A stretch of DNA of 64,000 bases. Source: Roseibium polysiphoniae (lineage in GTDB: Bacteria; Pseudomonadota; Alphaproteobacteria; Rhizobiales; Stappiaceae). Below the pieces are notes generated by a model. It saw nothing but the letters and a program-made list of their open reading frames with translations. It made no database searches and was not told the origin of the DNA. Positions 9,100 to 18,486 of the stretch are shown here, piece after piece (the first letter of the stretch is position 1; the number at the start of each line of letters is the position of its first letter). The translations under genes were made by a program, and so were the position numbers. The stretch spans positions 124,001 to 188,000 of the forward strand of contig NZ_JACYXJ010000001.1 in assembly GCF_014842925.1 (NCBI RefSeq). The letters are read 5' to 3'.

Positions 9100-10098
9100 T
9101 CAAACGCCGATCAGACTGGAGATTTCCTCAACGGCGACGGAGACGGCCGTTTGCCCTTCGCGCACTTCACCTTCGAGGCGCTTGAGCCGCTCGGCTGTCT
9201 GCGCATTGCCCGTCAGAGCTTCCATCATGCGCTGTTGCAGCAGGTCCCACATCCAGGCGACCTGCTGGTCCGCGCGGCGTTGTTGAAATTCACCGGTCGC
9301 GCTCATCTTGTCCCGGTGGTGGGTTACCTGCTCCCACATGGCATCCAGGCCCTCATTCGCGAGCCCCGAGATGGTCACCACGGGCGGGCTCCAGGTGGGC
9401 GAGCGCGGCGCGAGGATATGAAGGGCAGCGCGGTAGTCTGAGGCGGCGCTTTGGGCGCGAAGCGCACTCTCGCCATCGGCCTTGTTCACCGCGATCATGT
9501 CGGCGATCTCAAGCACGCCTTTCTTGATGCCCTGAAGTTCGTCGCCGGCCCCTGGCAGCATCAGCACCAAAAAGAAATCCACCATATCGGCGACAGTGGT
9601 CTCCGACTGTCCGATGCCAACTGTTTCCACCAGGATGATGTCGAAGCCTGCAGCCTCGCACAGCAGCATGGTTTCGCGCGTCTTGGCGGCAACGCCGCCG
9701 AGCGTGCCAGCTGAAGGGGAGGGCCGGATAAAGGCGTTCTGATCCACCGCCAGCTGCGCCATCCGGGTCTTGTCGCCCAGAATGGAGCCGCCGGTGCGCG
9801 TCGAGGACGGGTCCACGGCCAAGACCGCGACCTTGTGTCCCTGGGCCGTCAGATTGGAACCGAGCATATCGATCGTGGTCGACTTTCCAACGCCCGGAAC
9901 GCCGGTAATCCCCACGCGCTGGGCATTGCCCGTAAGCGGGAGCAAGTCCTGGATCAGCCCGCGGGCGATGGCGCGATGCTCTGCCTTGCGCGACTCGACC
10001 AGCGTGATCGCGCGGGCGAGGCTCGCTCGGTTTCCTGCGCGTATTCCGGCAGCCAGAGCCTTCGGGTCGAGAGATTTGCGAGGTGCTGTCTCGGTCAT
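9100..10098 (-). CDS. meaB: Methylmalonyl-CoA mutase-associated GTPase MeaB
   Basis: A 332-residue G3E-type GTPase that gates adenosylcobalamin loading and protects methylmalonyl-CoA mutase. Motifs: Walker A GVPGVGKS at 66-73, the DPSSTRTGGSILGDKTRM region at about 96-113, VETVGIGQSE at 158-167, and the guanine-specificity motif NKAD at 205-208. ATG 10098 is chosen; a TTG six bases upstream is less likely. The mutase subunits it should serve lie about 8.4 kb away on the other strand, so they are separately transcribed. Its downstream partner is pcp. Confidence 0.94.
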   Translation of the reverse strand: MTETAPRKSLDPKALAAGIRAGNRASLARAITLVESRKAEHRAIARGLIQDLLPLTGNAQRVGITGVPGVGKSTTIDMLGSNLTAQGHKVAVLAVDPSSTRTGGSILGDKTRMAQLAVDQNAFIRPSPSAGTLGGVAAKTRETMLLCEAAGFDIILVETVGIGQSETTVADMVDFFLVLMLPGAGDELQGIKKGVLEIADMIAVNKADGESALRAQSAASDYRAALHILAPRSPTWSPPVVTISGLANEGLDAMWEQVTHHRDKMSATGEFQQRRADQQVAWMWDLLQQRMMEALTGNAQTAERLKRLEGEVREGQTAVSVAVEEISSLIGV

Positions 10099-10237
10099 TC
10101 CCAAGGCTTAGCCGAGGAATCGGCCGCCGTCACGGTGGAACTTGGTCTTACGAAGTTGAGGTTTGAAAGGCTGTTGAAAGCGGAAGCCGCATGGTAACTT
10201 TGCCTTCTGTTGGTTTGAGTCTTTGTCGAGGAATTCA
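10099..10237. promoter_or_regulatory. Divergent promoter region between meaB and a dioxygenase gene
   Basis: About 140 bases separate two divergent starts, so both promoters must be here. No clear -35/-10 elements or dyad stood out. GAGGAA at 10228-10233 is the ribosome binding site that decides the dioxygenase start at ATG 10238 over the TTG at 10223. Confidence 0.4.
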
Positions 10238-11269
10238 ATGAAACCCCTTGCCTATCTGAACGCACCCTTCTGGTTGATGGGTGTCGTCGGAGCCGAAAAG
10301 TCCTTGAAGAAAAACCCGATCCTGGGCAGCGAGACTCTCAACAGCTGGGGGCTTCATAAAAAGCGGGTCCAGATCGCGGCCAATCTTGCGGCGGCACGGC
10401 GCAAGAGGCTGGCCTCGACACTGAACTCAGAGGACCGCGCGTTTTTTGATGAAAACGGCTATTTTGTTACGCGTAATTTCCTGCCTGACGCGGACTTCGA
10501 AGCCCTGAAACAGGAGATCTTCGGAAAGCCGTTCGAAGCTCGTGAGATGCGCCAGGGTGCGGCCGTGACGCGGATGACGCCCTTGCCCCCGGCTATCCTG
10601 AACGTCAATCCAGCGATTGCGCGCGCACTTCGAGATCCGAGAGCGGTGGCCCAGATCCGCTATGCTGCCTCTCAGAGCGGACAGCCCATGGGTTTTCTGC
10701 AGACCGTCATCGCTCAGCCTTCTGGCAAGAAAGATCCGCAGACAAACGTCCATGCGGACACGTTCCATGCCACCTCAAAAGCCTGGCTCTTTTTGCAGGA
10801 CGTTGGCGAGGACGATGGCCCCTTCTGTTTTGTTCCTGGCTCTCACAAGTTGATGGAAAAACGCCTCGATTGGCAGCATCAGTGCTCGATGTCTGCAAGT
10901 CGCGGCCAGGATTCCCATCATGCCAGCGGCTCATTCCGGATCAGCTCAGAGGAACTGGAGGCACTCGGTTTGCCCCAGCCCAAGCGCATGGCCGTGCCGG
11001 CCAATACGCTGGTCGTGGCGGATACCTTTGCCTTTCATGGGCGGACGCCGTCCGACAAGCCGACTGTGCGCTGCGAAGTGCATTGGCACATGCGCCGGAA
11101 CCCCTTCCTGCCGTGGACGGGGCTTGATCCCAAGTCCTTGCCCGGCATCCGAGAGCGGGAGTTGCAGCTTTTCATGCCCATCGCAGATGCGATGGAGAAA
11201 TATGCCAAGAAGCGCAACGTCTGGCGGCCGGTGGGTGCCGTGCCGGTCAACTCAGAGCCACACGTCTAG
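10238..11269 (+). CDS. Phytanoyl-CoA dioxygenase (PhyH) family protein
   Basis: A 343-residue Fe(II)/2-oxoglutarate dioxygenase. The iron facial triad is visible: H172 and D174 in VHADTFH, and H267 in FAFHGRTP. An arginine suited to bind 2-oxoglutarate follows in TVRCEVHW (R278). The double-stranded beta-helix core spans about 85-290; the first 60 residues are a helical extension. ATG 10238 has GAGGAA four bases upstream. PhyH relatives hydroxylate acyl-CoAs, osmolytes or secondary metabolites, and the substrate cannot be told here. The gene stands alone between divergent meaB and a convergent lipoprotein gene. Confidence 0.85.
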   Translation: MKPLAYLNAPFWLMGVVGAEKSLKKNPILGSETLNSWGLHKKRVQIAANLAAARRKRLASTLNSEDRAFFDENGYFVTRNFLPDADFEALKQEIFGKPFEAREMRQGAAVTRMTPLPPAILNVNPAIARALRDPRAVAQIRYAASQSGQPMGFLQTVIAQPSGKKDPQTNVHADTFHATSKAWLFLQDVGEDDGPFCFVPGSHKLMEKRLDWQHQCSMSASRGQDSHHASGSFRISSEELEALGLPQPKRMAVPANTLVVADTFAFHGRTPSDKPTVRCEVHWHMRRNPFLPWTGLDPKSLPGIRERELQLFMPIADAMEKYAKKRNVWRPVGAVPVNSEPHV

Positions 11270-11295
11270 TCATTTCGACAGCAGCTAAGTATGGA

Positions 11296-11883
11296 TCAGG
11301 AGCGGGGCGTCCAGACGATCCGCTGCAACTGGGCGTCGAAAAGCTCCTTGGACGGGGGAAGCCTATCGAACGGTCCCTGGTATCCAGGGATCGCGTAGAC
11401 GAGTTCGACGTTCTTGTGCCCCTTGGATTTGCAGATTGCCATACCGCGCCACAAGTTGCGTCCGACCCGGCAATCTGCGCTGGCAGAGCCGATCTCAGAG
11501 AAGGTCATGCCGATCCGCTCGCCATTTGGCCCCTGCAAATGGTGGGTCACGCCATGGACTGTGCGCACCTTGCCACCCTTACCCTTGAAGACCTGAAGAA
11601 CCTGAAAACCGTCCGAATTGAAAGCTGCGATCGCCCATTCAGTGGTGTCTTCCACGGCGGTCTGAACGCCTTCGGTGGTGAAGCCGGGCAGAGCCGCTGC
11701 GATCGACTTCTCGCCATAGGTGGTTTCCGCAGTGATGCCGCCAACTGTGTCGTCGTTGATCTGCACCAGCGTCACATTTGATGTTCGGGCGATCTGGACA
11801 GGGCCGTCGTAATCGACTGTCGGAGAGCATGCAGCGGCAAGAAGACCGAGAAGACAGGCAAAACCAAGGAGCGGTGAACGCAT
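11296..11883 (-). CDS. Lipoprotein, resembles DUF1131 family
   Basis: A 195-residue protein with a lipoprotein signal: a hydrophobic N-terminus then LLAAAC with lipidated C19. The mature part contains a repeated-looking start (NDDTVGGITAETTYGEKSIAAALPGF) and a pair of cysteines (SADCRVGRN and GMAICKSKG) that could form a disulphide. The overall pattern recalls DUF1131 lipoproteins, but this is from memory and untested. ATG 11883 is preferred because it begins the signal peptide and has GGAG upstream; an earlier in-frame start would overlap the neighbouring gene. Function unknown. Confidence 0.72.
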   Translation of the reverse strand: MRSPLLGFACLLGLLAAACSPTVDYDGPVQIARTSNVTLVQINDDTVGGITAETTYGEKSIAAALPGFTTEGVQTAVEDTTEWAIAAFNSDGFQVLQVFKGKGGKVRTVHGVTHHLQGPNGERIGMTFSEIGSASADCRVGRNLWRGMAICKSKGHKNVELVYAIPGYQGPFDRLPPSKELFDAQLQRIVWTPRS

Positions 11884-12032
11884 GAAACAGGAAACTCCGG
11901 AAGGGAACTGGCTGGAGGGACTATTCCAGCGAAGCCAGCTCTTAGCACCCGTCCATGCGCGATGCAAAGACGGGTTAACAGATTGTCGACAGATGGATTG
12001 TCTGAAGCCGTGGCGGTCGGAAGAAGGCGGCG

Positions 12033-12614
12033 TCAGGTTTCCTCGGCTTCGATCCACTTGGGCGTGGCGGGCGGCTGATAGGCCCGAAACATCTCGAGGA
12101 GGTCAGCGGGATTGGCGGCCGCCTGGACCATGTCGCGCATCACCGGCTTCATGAAGCCCTCTTGGGTCTGAAAATCCAGGAAGCCGAGAAGCTTGTCATA
12201 AAAGCCTTGGGTGTTGAGAAAGCCGCAGGGCTTGTTGTGCAGACCGAGCTGGCCCCAGGTCCAGACTTCGAACAGTTCTTCCATCGTCCCAGCTCCGCCG
12301 GGCAGGGTCAGGAAGGCGTCGGACAGCTCCGCCATCTGGGCCTTTCGCTCGTGCATCGAACCGACAATGTGGAGTTCCGAAAGGCCGTCGTGAGCGAGCT
12401 CCTTTTCCTGCAGTGAGGTGGGCAAGACGCCAATGACTTCGCCGCCGGCAGCCAGAGCCGCATCGGCAACAGTGCCCATAAGCCCAACCTTGGCGCCGCC
12501 ATAAACCAGGGTAAGCCCCTGTTTGGCGATCAGCGTACCGGTTTCACTGGCGGCGTGGGTATAGACCGGGTTCGATCCGTAGCTGGAACCGCAGAAGACG
12601 CAAACGGATTTCAT
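12033..12614 (-). CDS. LOG-family (TIGR00730) nucleotide phosphoribohydrolase
   Basis: A 193-residue Rossmann-fold protein of the LONELY GUY family. These hydrolyse nucleoside 5'-monophosphates (cytokinin riboside monophosphates or AMP) to base plus ribose 5-phosphate. The N-terminal VCVFCGSS, the residues R90-K91 in MHERKAQM and the signature [10 protein letters not shown] at 105-114 are present, with [10 protein letters not shown] at 38-47. The start begins directly with the conserved VCVFCGS strand. The lipoprotein gene follows on the same strand. Cytokinin production in a bacterium is possible but not shown by sequence. Confidence 0.92.
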   Translation of the reverse strand: MKSVCVFCGSSYGSNPVYTHAASETGTLIAKQGLTLVYGGAKVGLMGTVADAALAAGGEVIGVLPTSLQEKELAHDGLSELHIVGSMHERKAQMAELSDAFLTLPGGAGTMEELFEVWTWGQLGLHNKPCGFLNTQGFYDKLLGFLDFQTQEGFMKPVMRDMVQAAANPADLLEMFRAYQPPATPKWIEAEET

Positions 12615-12649
12615 GTTGTGTCTCGTCGTTGCTGAGATGTCGGTTTCAA

Positions 12650-12676
12650 AAGAAAACGGGCCGCACCAGCGGCCCG
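12650..12676 (-). terminator. Rho-independent terminator of the M20 peptidase gene
   Basis: CGGGCCGC at 12657-12664 pairs perfectly with GCGGCCCG at 12669-12676 across a four-base loop. Read on the minus strand it is followed by TTTTCTTTT, immediately after the peptidase stop. Confidence 0.82.
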
Positions 12677-12686
12677 CTGAATGTCA

Positions 12687-14075
12687 TCAGTCCTTTGCCA
12701 ACTCGTCAAGCACGCGCGCCCAGGAGCGGATGCCCTTGTGAAAGCTCTTGAGGTTGTATTTCTCATTTGGCGAGTGGATCTGATCATCCTCAAGGCCGAA
12801 GCCGATCAACAGGGAATCCATGTCGAGCATGCGCTTGAAATCACCCACGATCGGGATGGACCCGCCCATACCGGTGAGGGCTGCATCCTTGCCCCATTCC
12901 GCCTTGAGCGCTGCCTGTCCCTTGGCCAGGGCCGGCATGTCGAAGTCGAGGCGCAAGGCCGGGCTGCCGTCCTTCGCAATGAAATCGACAGTGCAATCTG
13001 CGGGGATCTTCGATTTCACATACGCCCGGAAGGCATCGCGGATCTTGTCCGGATCCTGGTCGCCGGCGAGGCGGAACGTGAACTTGGCATGAGCTTCAGC
13101 CGGGATTACCGTCTTGGAACCGGCGCCCTGATAACCGCCCCACATGCCGTTTACTTCTGCAGTCGGCCGTGTCCAGATGTGCTCAAGCGCCTGCCGGCCT
13201 TTTTCACCGCGCATGTATTTCAGCCCGATGTCACCGAGAAAGTCTTCGGCTGAGAAGCCGAGCTTGTCCCACATAGCGGTGACTTCTTCGGGCATGTCGA
13301 TGACGCCGTCATAAAAGCCCGGCAGCGTGATCCGGCCGTTTTCGTCATGAAGCCCGGCAATGATGCTGGCGACGATGTGGTTCGGGTTCTGCGCCGCGCC
13401 GCCATAATGACCGGAATGCAAATCGCGGGAGGCCGCCTTCACGATGACCTCATCGCCGACCATGCCGCGCAGCATGATCGATATGGCCGGGGTATCGGCG
13501 TCCCACATGCCCGTGTCGCAAACAAGGGCCAGATCGCAGGACAACTCGTCCTTGTTGGCAGTCAAGAAGGGATGCAGCGACGGCGATCCGGATTCTTCCT
13601 CGCCCTCGAACAGGACCGAGACGTCGATGGGAAGATCGCCCGTCTCTGCAATGAACGCGCGGGCCGCCTCGACGAAGGTCATCAGCTGGCCCTTGTCGTC
13701 GGCCGAACCACGGGCAACGATGATTTTCGTGCCATCCTCGCGGGTTGCGATCCGTGGTTCAAAGGGATCGGTGTCCCACAGCTCCAGCGGATCGACAGGC
13801 TGAACGTCATAGTGGCCGTAGAAAAGCACATGCGGTCCCGGCTTGCCGGACTTGCGGTGGCCGACGACCATCGGATGGCCTGCGGTGCTGCGGACTGTTG
13901 CGTCGATGCCGATGCTGGTCAGTTCTTTCGCCAGCCATTCCGCCGCCGTACGGCATTCGTCCTTATAGGCAGGATCGGTCGAGATGCTCTTGATCTTCAA
14001 GAGGTCGAACAGGCGCGAAAGGGAGTTGTCCAGATCGGCGTCGATCCGTGTGAGGACCTTCTCGATGGTGCTCAT
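12687..14075 (-). CDS. M20-family metallopeptidase (dipeptidase)
   Basis: A 462-residue di-zinc hydrolase of the ArgE/DapE/CNDP-like group. Metal ligands and catalytic residues are visible: H88 and D90 in FYGHYDVQP, D126 in GSADDKGQ (bridging), and E159/E160 in LFEGEEESGSP (general base and ligand). The lid/dimerisation domain occupies roughly 200-350. Length and motifs fit a cytosolic nonspecific dipeptidase rather than DapE or ArgE, which are shorter. A terminator follows. The next gene on the same strand, a HerA-like ATPase, is over 200 bases upstream, so they are probably separate units. Confidence 0.92.
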   Translation of the reverse strand: MSTIEKVLTRIDADLDNSLSRLFDLLKIKSISTDPAYKDECRTAAEWLAKELTSIGIDATVRSTAGHPMVVGHRKSGKPGPHVLFYGHYDVQPVDPLELWDTDPFEPRIATREDGTKIIVARGSADDKGQLMTFVEAARAFIAETGDLPIDVSVLFEGEEESGSPSLHPFLTANKDELSCDLALVCDTGMWDADTPAISIMLRGMVGDEVIVKAASRDLHSGHYGGAAQNPNHIVASIIAGLHDENGRITLPGFYDGVIDMPEEVTAMWDKLGFSAEDFLGDIGLKYMRGEKGRQALEHIWTRPTAEVNGMWGGYQGAGSKTVIPAEAHAKFTFRLAGDQDPDKIRDAFRAYVKSKIPADCTVDFIAKDGSPALRLDFDMPALAKGQAALKAEWGKDAALTGMGGSIPIVGDFKRMLDMDSLLIGFGLEDDQIHSPNEKYNLKSFHKGIRSWARVLDELAKD

Positions 14076-14288
14076 CGGTCATCCTTGGAGTTGTCTTAAG
14101 AATTGAGATTCGGGTCGTGCCCGAAGAGGAGACCTAATTGGCCACATCTTCGAGCGCGGTGCAAATCGAAAGCGGCTGGCCGCAATCTTCTCGCCCTTCA
14201 ATCCAGGCCAGTCGGTGGTTCCGCACCTGTGGATGCCCGTGCCAATCTCCAGCGTTGAACCAGCAAAGTCGGTTGCCTCGTCGCGGTT

Positions 14289-15839
14289 CTAAAACCCGCG
14301 CTTGAGGGAGCCCAGAAGACCTCGAACCAGAGCTCGCCCGAGCGAAGTGCCGAGACTGCGTGCTGCTGATTTCATGCCGGCCTCCAGAACGCTGTCACGA
14401 TTGCTGCGGCGGCTGGTGGTTTTGCGTCTGCTTTCTTGGCGGGGACGGTCGTCGCGGCCAAAGTCGGGCAGTTCGAAGCCGGAACGTGTTCGCCGGGGTT
14501 CGCCATGCTTTTGGGTGTGGCGGTCTTCCTTGCTCCGTTGCTTTTCTTCTTGCCGCAGCTCGTCCTGGGCGCGTTGTTCCAGCATTTCGTAGGCCGAGTG
14601 CCGGTCCTTCAGTCGCTCATAAAGCCCGAACACCGCGCTCGACTGGATCAGTTCACGCCGCTCTGCCTTGGTCACCGGCCCAAGCCGCGACGAGGGCGGG
14701 CGCACCAACGTCCGTTCAACAATCGACGGGATGCCCTTGCCTTCAAGCGTGGAAACGAGCGCCTCGCCGACGCCAAGTTCGGTGATGACCCGTTCCGTAT
14801 CGAGCTTGGGATTTGGCCGGAAGGTTTCGGCAGCTGCGCGCACGGCTTTTTGATCACGGGGGGTGAAGGCGCGCAGCGCATGCTGCACACGGTTGCCCAG
14901 CTGCGCCAGGATCGTATCGGGCACATCCAGCGGGTTTTGGGTGACGAAATAGACGCCGACACCTTTTGAGCGGATCAGGCGCACGACCTGTTCCACTTTT
15001 TCAATCAATGCTTTGGGCGCGTCATTGAAGAGAAGGTGCGCTTCATCGAAAAAGAAGACGAGTTTCGGCTTCTCGGGATCGCCGACCTCGGGCAGTTCTT
15101 CAAAGAGTTCCGACAGCAGCCAGAGCAAAAACACAGCATAAAGCTTTGGCGAATTCATCAACTTGTCGGCTGCCAGAATGTTGATGACGCCGCGCCCGTC
15201 GTGCGCCGTGCGCATGAAATCGCGGATATCAAGCGCCGGCTCACCGAAAAGATTGTCCCCGCCCTGACGTTCGAGAACCAGCAGGCGCCGCTGAATGGCG
15301 CCGATGGATGACTTCGACACATTGCCATAAAGCCGGGAAAGCTCGGATGCCCGGTCGGAGACATGCGCCAGCATCGCGCGAAGATCCTTGAGGTCGAGCA
15401 GCAGCAGGCCTTCATCGTCGGCAAGCTCGAAAAGGATGTTCAGGACACCTTCCTGGGTGTCGTTGAGCTCCAGCAGACGTGCCAGCAGCAGCGGACCAAC
15501 TTCGGTGACGGTGGTGCGAACCGGGTGACCCTGTTCGCCGTAAAGGTCCCAAAAGGCCGTGGGAAAGGCCTCATAGGTGTAACTGTCGGAGAACCCGATG
15601 TCGGCGGCCCGTTTTTCCAGGAAGTCCTTTTCGGTGCCGGCGGTCGACAGTCCGGAAAGGTCTCCCTTGATATCGGCGCAGAAGACGGGGACGCCCGCAG
15701 CAGAAAAGCCTTCCGCCAGGATCTGGAGCGAGACGGTCTTGCCGGTTCCGGTTGCCCCAGTAATCAATCCATGCCGGTTTGCAAGCTTGAGCAGAAGTTT
15801 CTCGTCTTTGGTGCTGCCACCAATATAAATGCTGTCCAT
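14289..15839 (-). CDS. HerA-like ATPase (DUF853, YjgR type)
   Basis: A 516-residue P-loop ATPase of the HerA/FtsK branch. Walker A GATGTGKT is at 28-35, Walker B is in [12 protein letters not shown], and sensor-like [13 protein letters not shown] follows. The C-terminal 100 residues are charged and low in complexity. HerA proper pumps DNA with NurA; no NurA-like gene is nearby and the YjgR/DUF853 group has no established role. ATG 15839 is preferred over an upstream GTG because GGAG lies just before it. It is divergent from the small gene at 16014. Confidence 0.86.
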   Translation of the reverse strand: MDSIYIGGSTKDEKLLLKLANRHGLITGATGTGKTVSLQILAEGFSAAGVPVFCADIKGDLSGLSTAGTEKDFLEKRAADIGFSDSYTYEAFPTAFWDLYGEQGHPVRTTVTEVGPLLLARLLELNDTQEGVLNILFELADDEGLLLLDLKDLRAMLAHVSDRASELSRLYGNVSKSSIGAIQRRLLVLERQGGDNLFGEPALDIRDFMRTAHDGRGVINILAADKLMNSPKLYAVFLLWLLSELFEELPEVGDPEKPKLVFFFDEAHLLFNDAPKALIEKVEQVVRLIRSKGVGVYFVTQNPLDVPDTILAQLGNRVQHALRAFTPRDQKAVRAAAETFRPNPKLDTERVITELGVGEALVSTLEGKGIPSIVERTLVRPPSSRLGPVTKAERRELIQSSAVFGLYERLKDRHSAYEMLEQRAQDELRQEEKQRSKEDRHTQKHGEPRRTRSGFELPDFGRDDRPRQESRRKTTSRRSNRDSVLEAGMKSAARSLGTSLGRALVRGLLGSLKRGF

Positions 15840-16013
15840 TCCGCTCCAGTCTCCCCGGTGCCTGCCCAAGTCTCGCACGATACAAAACGAGACGAAAAAA
15901 GCCTTCCCAATACGTCATGTTCCCGTCGACGCCGGGCTGTTACACAGTGTATAGCCCTTGTCATCATCTTGGCCGAACGTTCCCGTCTGGCCCGCCTTCA
16001 TTGGGAGACCGAA

Positions 16014-16403
16014 ATGGAAGAACTCATCACCCGCATCGTATCCGCTACTGGGATCAGTGAGGATGCTGCACGCAACGCCGTGGCAATTATCCTCAAGTTT
16101 CTCAATAAGGATGGTCCTGCCGAACAGATGCAACAGATTTTTGACGCTCTGCCGGGTGCCGCCGAACTTGTTGCAGAACGTGAGGCTGACTCCAAGGGTG
16201 GTGGCCTGCTCGGCGGCTTGGGCGGCATGGTCCCGGGAATGGGCGCCATGGGCGCATTGAACGAGCTGACCTCCGAAGGCCTCGGTATGGGCGAAGTACA
16301 ATCTGTTGTGCGCCAGCTTGTTGGCTATGCTAAGGAAAAAGCAGGGGATGACGCAGTAGATGAAGTGATTTCGAAGATCCCGGGATTGAGCCAGATCGTC
16401 TAG
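16014..16403 (+). CDS. Small hypothetical protein, helical with a glycine-rich middle
   Basis: A 129-residue protein I cannot name. The N-terminal third is helical (ISEDAARNAVAIILKFL), the middle is a Gly/Met-rich linker at about 62-82, and the C-terminal part is helical again (VVRQLVGYAKEKAGDDAVDEVI). It vaguely recalls small DUF2267/DUF2780-type proteins, unconfirmed. The ATG has GGGAGA six bases upstream (16003-16008). No signal peptide or membrane segment. The DUF4332 gene follows after 44 bases on the same strand, so the pair is probably co-transcribed. Confidence 0.75.
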   Translation: MEELITRIVSATGISEDAARNAVAIILKFLNKDGPAEQMQQIFDALPGAAELVAEREADSKGGGLLGGLGGMVPGMGAMGALNELTSEGLGMGEVQSVVRQLVGYAKEKAGDDAVDEVISKIPGLSQIV

Positions 16404-16447
16404 TTGTCCCAAATGAAGTTCGGGGAAATTAGGGAGTAACTTTGGAA

Positions 16448-16855
16448 ATGTCGTATTCGATCTCTGAAATCGAGGGAATTGGTCCGGTATACGCTGAAAA
16501 GCTTGGCGCCGTTGGGATCAAGACCACGGAAGCCTATCTTGAGCGCGCAAAGGACCCGAAGGGCCGAAAGGCGCTCGCTGACGAAACCGGTATCGAAGCA
16601 GGCCGTATTCTCAAGTGGGCCAACATGGCTGACCTGATGCGCATCAGCGGTGTCGGTGAAGAGTATTCCGAGCTTCTGGAAGCTGCAGGCGTGGACACGG
16701 TCAAGGAACTGAAGCATCGCAATGCGGAAAACCTTGCAGAGAAGATGTCTGAAGTGAATGTTGAAAAGAAGCTGGTGCGCCAGGTGCCGGGAACGGCACA
16801 GGTGACCAAGTGGGTCGAGCAGGCCAAGGAATTGCCTGCGATGATGTCCTACTGA
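16448..16855 (+). CDS. DUF4332 protein with helix-hairpin-helix motifs
   Basis: A 135-residue small protein with two helix-hairpin-helix-like segments: IEGIGPVYAEKLGAVGI at about 7-23 and ISGVGEEYSELLEAAGV at about 66-82. These match the DUF4332 pattern, which resembles the nonspecific DNA-binding HhH of polymerases and ligases. It could bind nucleic acid, but no activity is established. The start could also be TTG 16442, which has GGGAG at a better distance; ATG 16448 adds two fewer residues. A terminator follows the stop. Confidence 0.86.
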   Translation: MSYSISEIEGIGPVYAEKLGAVGIKTTEAYLERAKDPKGRKALADETGIEAGRILKWANMADLMRISGVGEEYSELLEAAGVDTVKELKHRNAENLAEKMSEVNVEKKLVRQVPGTAQVTKWVEQAKELPAMMSY

Positions 16856-16883
16856 CTGCTTTTTGTATCAATCAATGCAGAAA

Positions 16884-16912
16884 GGCGAGGCGGCAACGTC
16901 TCGTCTTTTTTT
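16884..16912 (+). terminator. Rho-independent terminator after the DUF4332 gene
   Basis: GGCGAG at 16884-16889 pairs with CTCGTC at 16900-16905 (one G-T wobble), followed by seven T residues. Confidence 0.78.
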
Positions 16913-17245
16913 GTGGCCGGTGCGGACTGTCAGCACAGACGATGCTCGCAGCTTGAAAGCGCGAGCCGAAAATAAGGAATGAAAGGGCTTCAGCGGAGAA
17001 GGTAGATTGGAGCGCGCGGAACGAACCGTGTTCGAGCTGAATTGTGCGCAAACTTCTTGGGGTTTATGCCGAGCTGACTGTGGTCAGCGGGATCTCTGGT
17101 GATTGAGACCTTGAATGTCCCGCGCCGGCAAAAACTCGTCGACGCGTATCATTTCCCCCCAAAAGGTGGCCAAGGCTTCTTTGCCCTGGTTCTTTGGAAG
17201 CCAGCGCGCAATCACATGAAGCCGCTGGCAGTCACCGTTTTCGGA
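16913..17245. other. Intergenic region, no gene seen
   Basis: About 330 bases between the DUF4332 terminator and the end of a minus-strand LuxR gene. A short plus-strand frame starting at 17099 runs into the LuxR gene antisense and lacks a ribosome binding site. No RNA gene or repeat was recognised. Confidence 0.5.
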
Positions 17246-17956
17246 TCAGACCCGAATTTGACCGTAGCGAAGCGCTTCGACGACAGTGTGTGTCTTGTTC
17301 GAGGCGTTCAGCTTGACGCTTGCGTTCTGCAGGTGCGCATGCACGGTCCGCTGTGAGATCTCGAGAACATCCGCGATTTCACCAGCGGTCTTGCCGAATG
17401 CGGTCAGCTCGAGAACGCGGCGTTCGCGGGTCGAAAGTGCGCCGGGACGCTGGCCAGAGACGACGCCCAGATCGCGAAGGCGGGCGAGAGCGGCACCTGA
17501 CAGAAGTTCAAGAGCGTTCAGTTCCCACTTGGTCGCCTGGATCGATGGGCCTGCTGCAAACACAAACGCCTGGAAAGGATGCAGCTCGGTCACCGGAACG
17601 ATGACAACCTGATTGCCTTCACCAGCGGCGGCCAGCAGATCGGAATGCTCCATGTCGCCAGCGGAAATGTTCCAGACCTTGGCACGGTTGGACGCAAGGC
17701 CCAGCATCAATGCACTGTCATTGGCGGAAAGAGAGGTGCTTTCGATGCCGTCGTTGCGCTGATCGGGCCAGCGGAAGCGATGAACAAGACTGTCGATCGG
17801 TCTGTTCGGCATAGGGAGGCCGGTAACGAGAACGTGGGTCGCTCCCATGCGGCGCAGGTTGGATTCCAGAATATCAAGCACGTGATGAGCGGCGTTGGCT
17901 TCCGCAATTGCGCGCAGTTTGTTCTTGAGTTCGGTTTGATCAAGCATTGTGCACAT
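17246..17956 (-). CDS. LuxR-family regulator lacking canonical AHL-binding residues
   Basis: A 236-residue protein with a C-terminal GerE-type HTH (LSTRERRVLELTAFGKTAGEIADVLEISQRTVHAHLQNASVKL, about 173-215). The N-terminal 150 residues look like a LuxR ligand-binding fold, but the W-Y-D-P-W-G set of acyl-homoserine-lactone receptors is not recognisable, so the ligand, if any, may differ. ATG 17947 (three residues shorter) is an alternative start. No luxI homolog is in the window. It is divergent from the methylmalonyl-CoA mutase operon across 530 bases, and a second LuxR gene lies at the far end of that operon. Confidence 0.88.
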   Translation of the reverse strand: MCTMLDQTELKNKLRAIAEANAAHHVLDILESNLRRMGATHVLVTGLPMPNRPIDSLVHRFRWPDQRNDGIESTSLSANDSALMLGLASNRAKVWNISAGDMEHSDLLAAAGEGNQVVIVPVTELHPFQAFVFAAGPSIQATKWELNALELLSGAALARLRDLGVVSGQRPGALSTRERRVLELTAFGKTAGEIADVLEISQRTVHAHLQNASVKLNASNKTHTVVEALRYGQIRV

Positions 17957-18486
17957 CCGTTGTTATAGCGATTTAATTTCGCTTTGTGCAGTTCAGCGCT
18001 AGTCGTATTTTTACGATTTCTTAGCAATGTACTGCAGATGGGATTTGTTGGAGCTTTTTTGTTGGTTCCTTTCCTCACCTTTTAAGTTGTTTTTGGTTTA
18101 TGCGTTGCATAGGTTGTTACTTTCCCATGCGGCAGTATGTAGAAGTTACATTAGAAATATCCTGCATGCCATCACTTAAAGTGCTCAAACTTGGCCTGTC
18201 ACGCCAGTTTTTTGTCCATTTGTTTCACACGGAATACCACTGGCAAAAATAGCGCTGTCCCTGCGGTAGTTTGGAAAGGTTTCATTTACCAAATCAAGCC
18301 GCTGCGAATCCTGGAGACGAAGCATTCGGGCAGATGGGTTTTGAGTGATTCTGCCGAGGTGGAAGTCGCTGGTGTCACCATCGGCGTGTTTCTCGCGATC
18401 CGGACCCCGCCCGCAGCCTTAACCGATCTGCTGAGTTGCCTTGCCTTCCCGTCAGGGACTAAAACGGAGGGCATTGGGAGATCGAG
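17957..18486. promoter_or_regulatory. Long AT-rich control region between a luxR gene and the mutase operon
   Basis: 530 bases, unusually AT-rich in 17957-18180 compared with flanking genes. Promoters of both divergent units must lie here. I looked for a cobalamin riboswitch, expected for B12 biosynthesis or uptake genes, and did not see a B12 box. No clear lux-box dyad was found. A frame beginning at 18191 has no supporting features and is not called. Confidence 0.45.

Noticed and set aside
14120-14290. Protein-like minus-strand frame just after the HerA-like gene
   Set aside because: About 55 sense codons with some aromatic and cysteine content, but no start codon with a ribosome binding site; possibly a decayed remnant, not supportable.
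17099-17356. 85-codon plus-strand frame after the DUF4332 terminator
   Set aside because: Runs antisense into the LuxR gene and has no Shine-Dalgarno or recognisable family.
17957-18486. Cobalamin riboswitch upstream of the mutase genes
   Set aside because: Searched by eye for a B12 box and did not find one; mutase genes often lack it.
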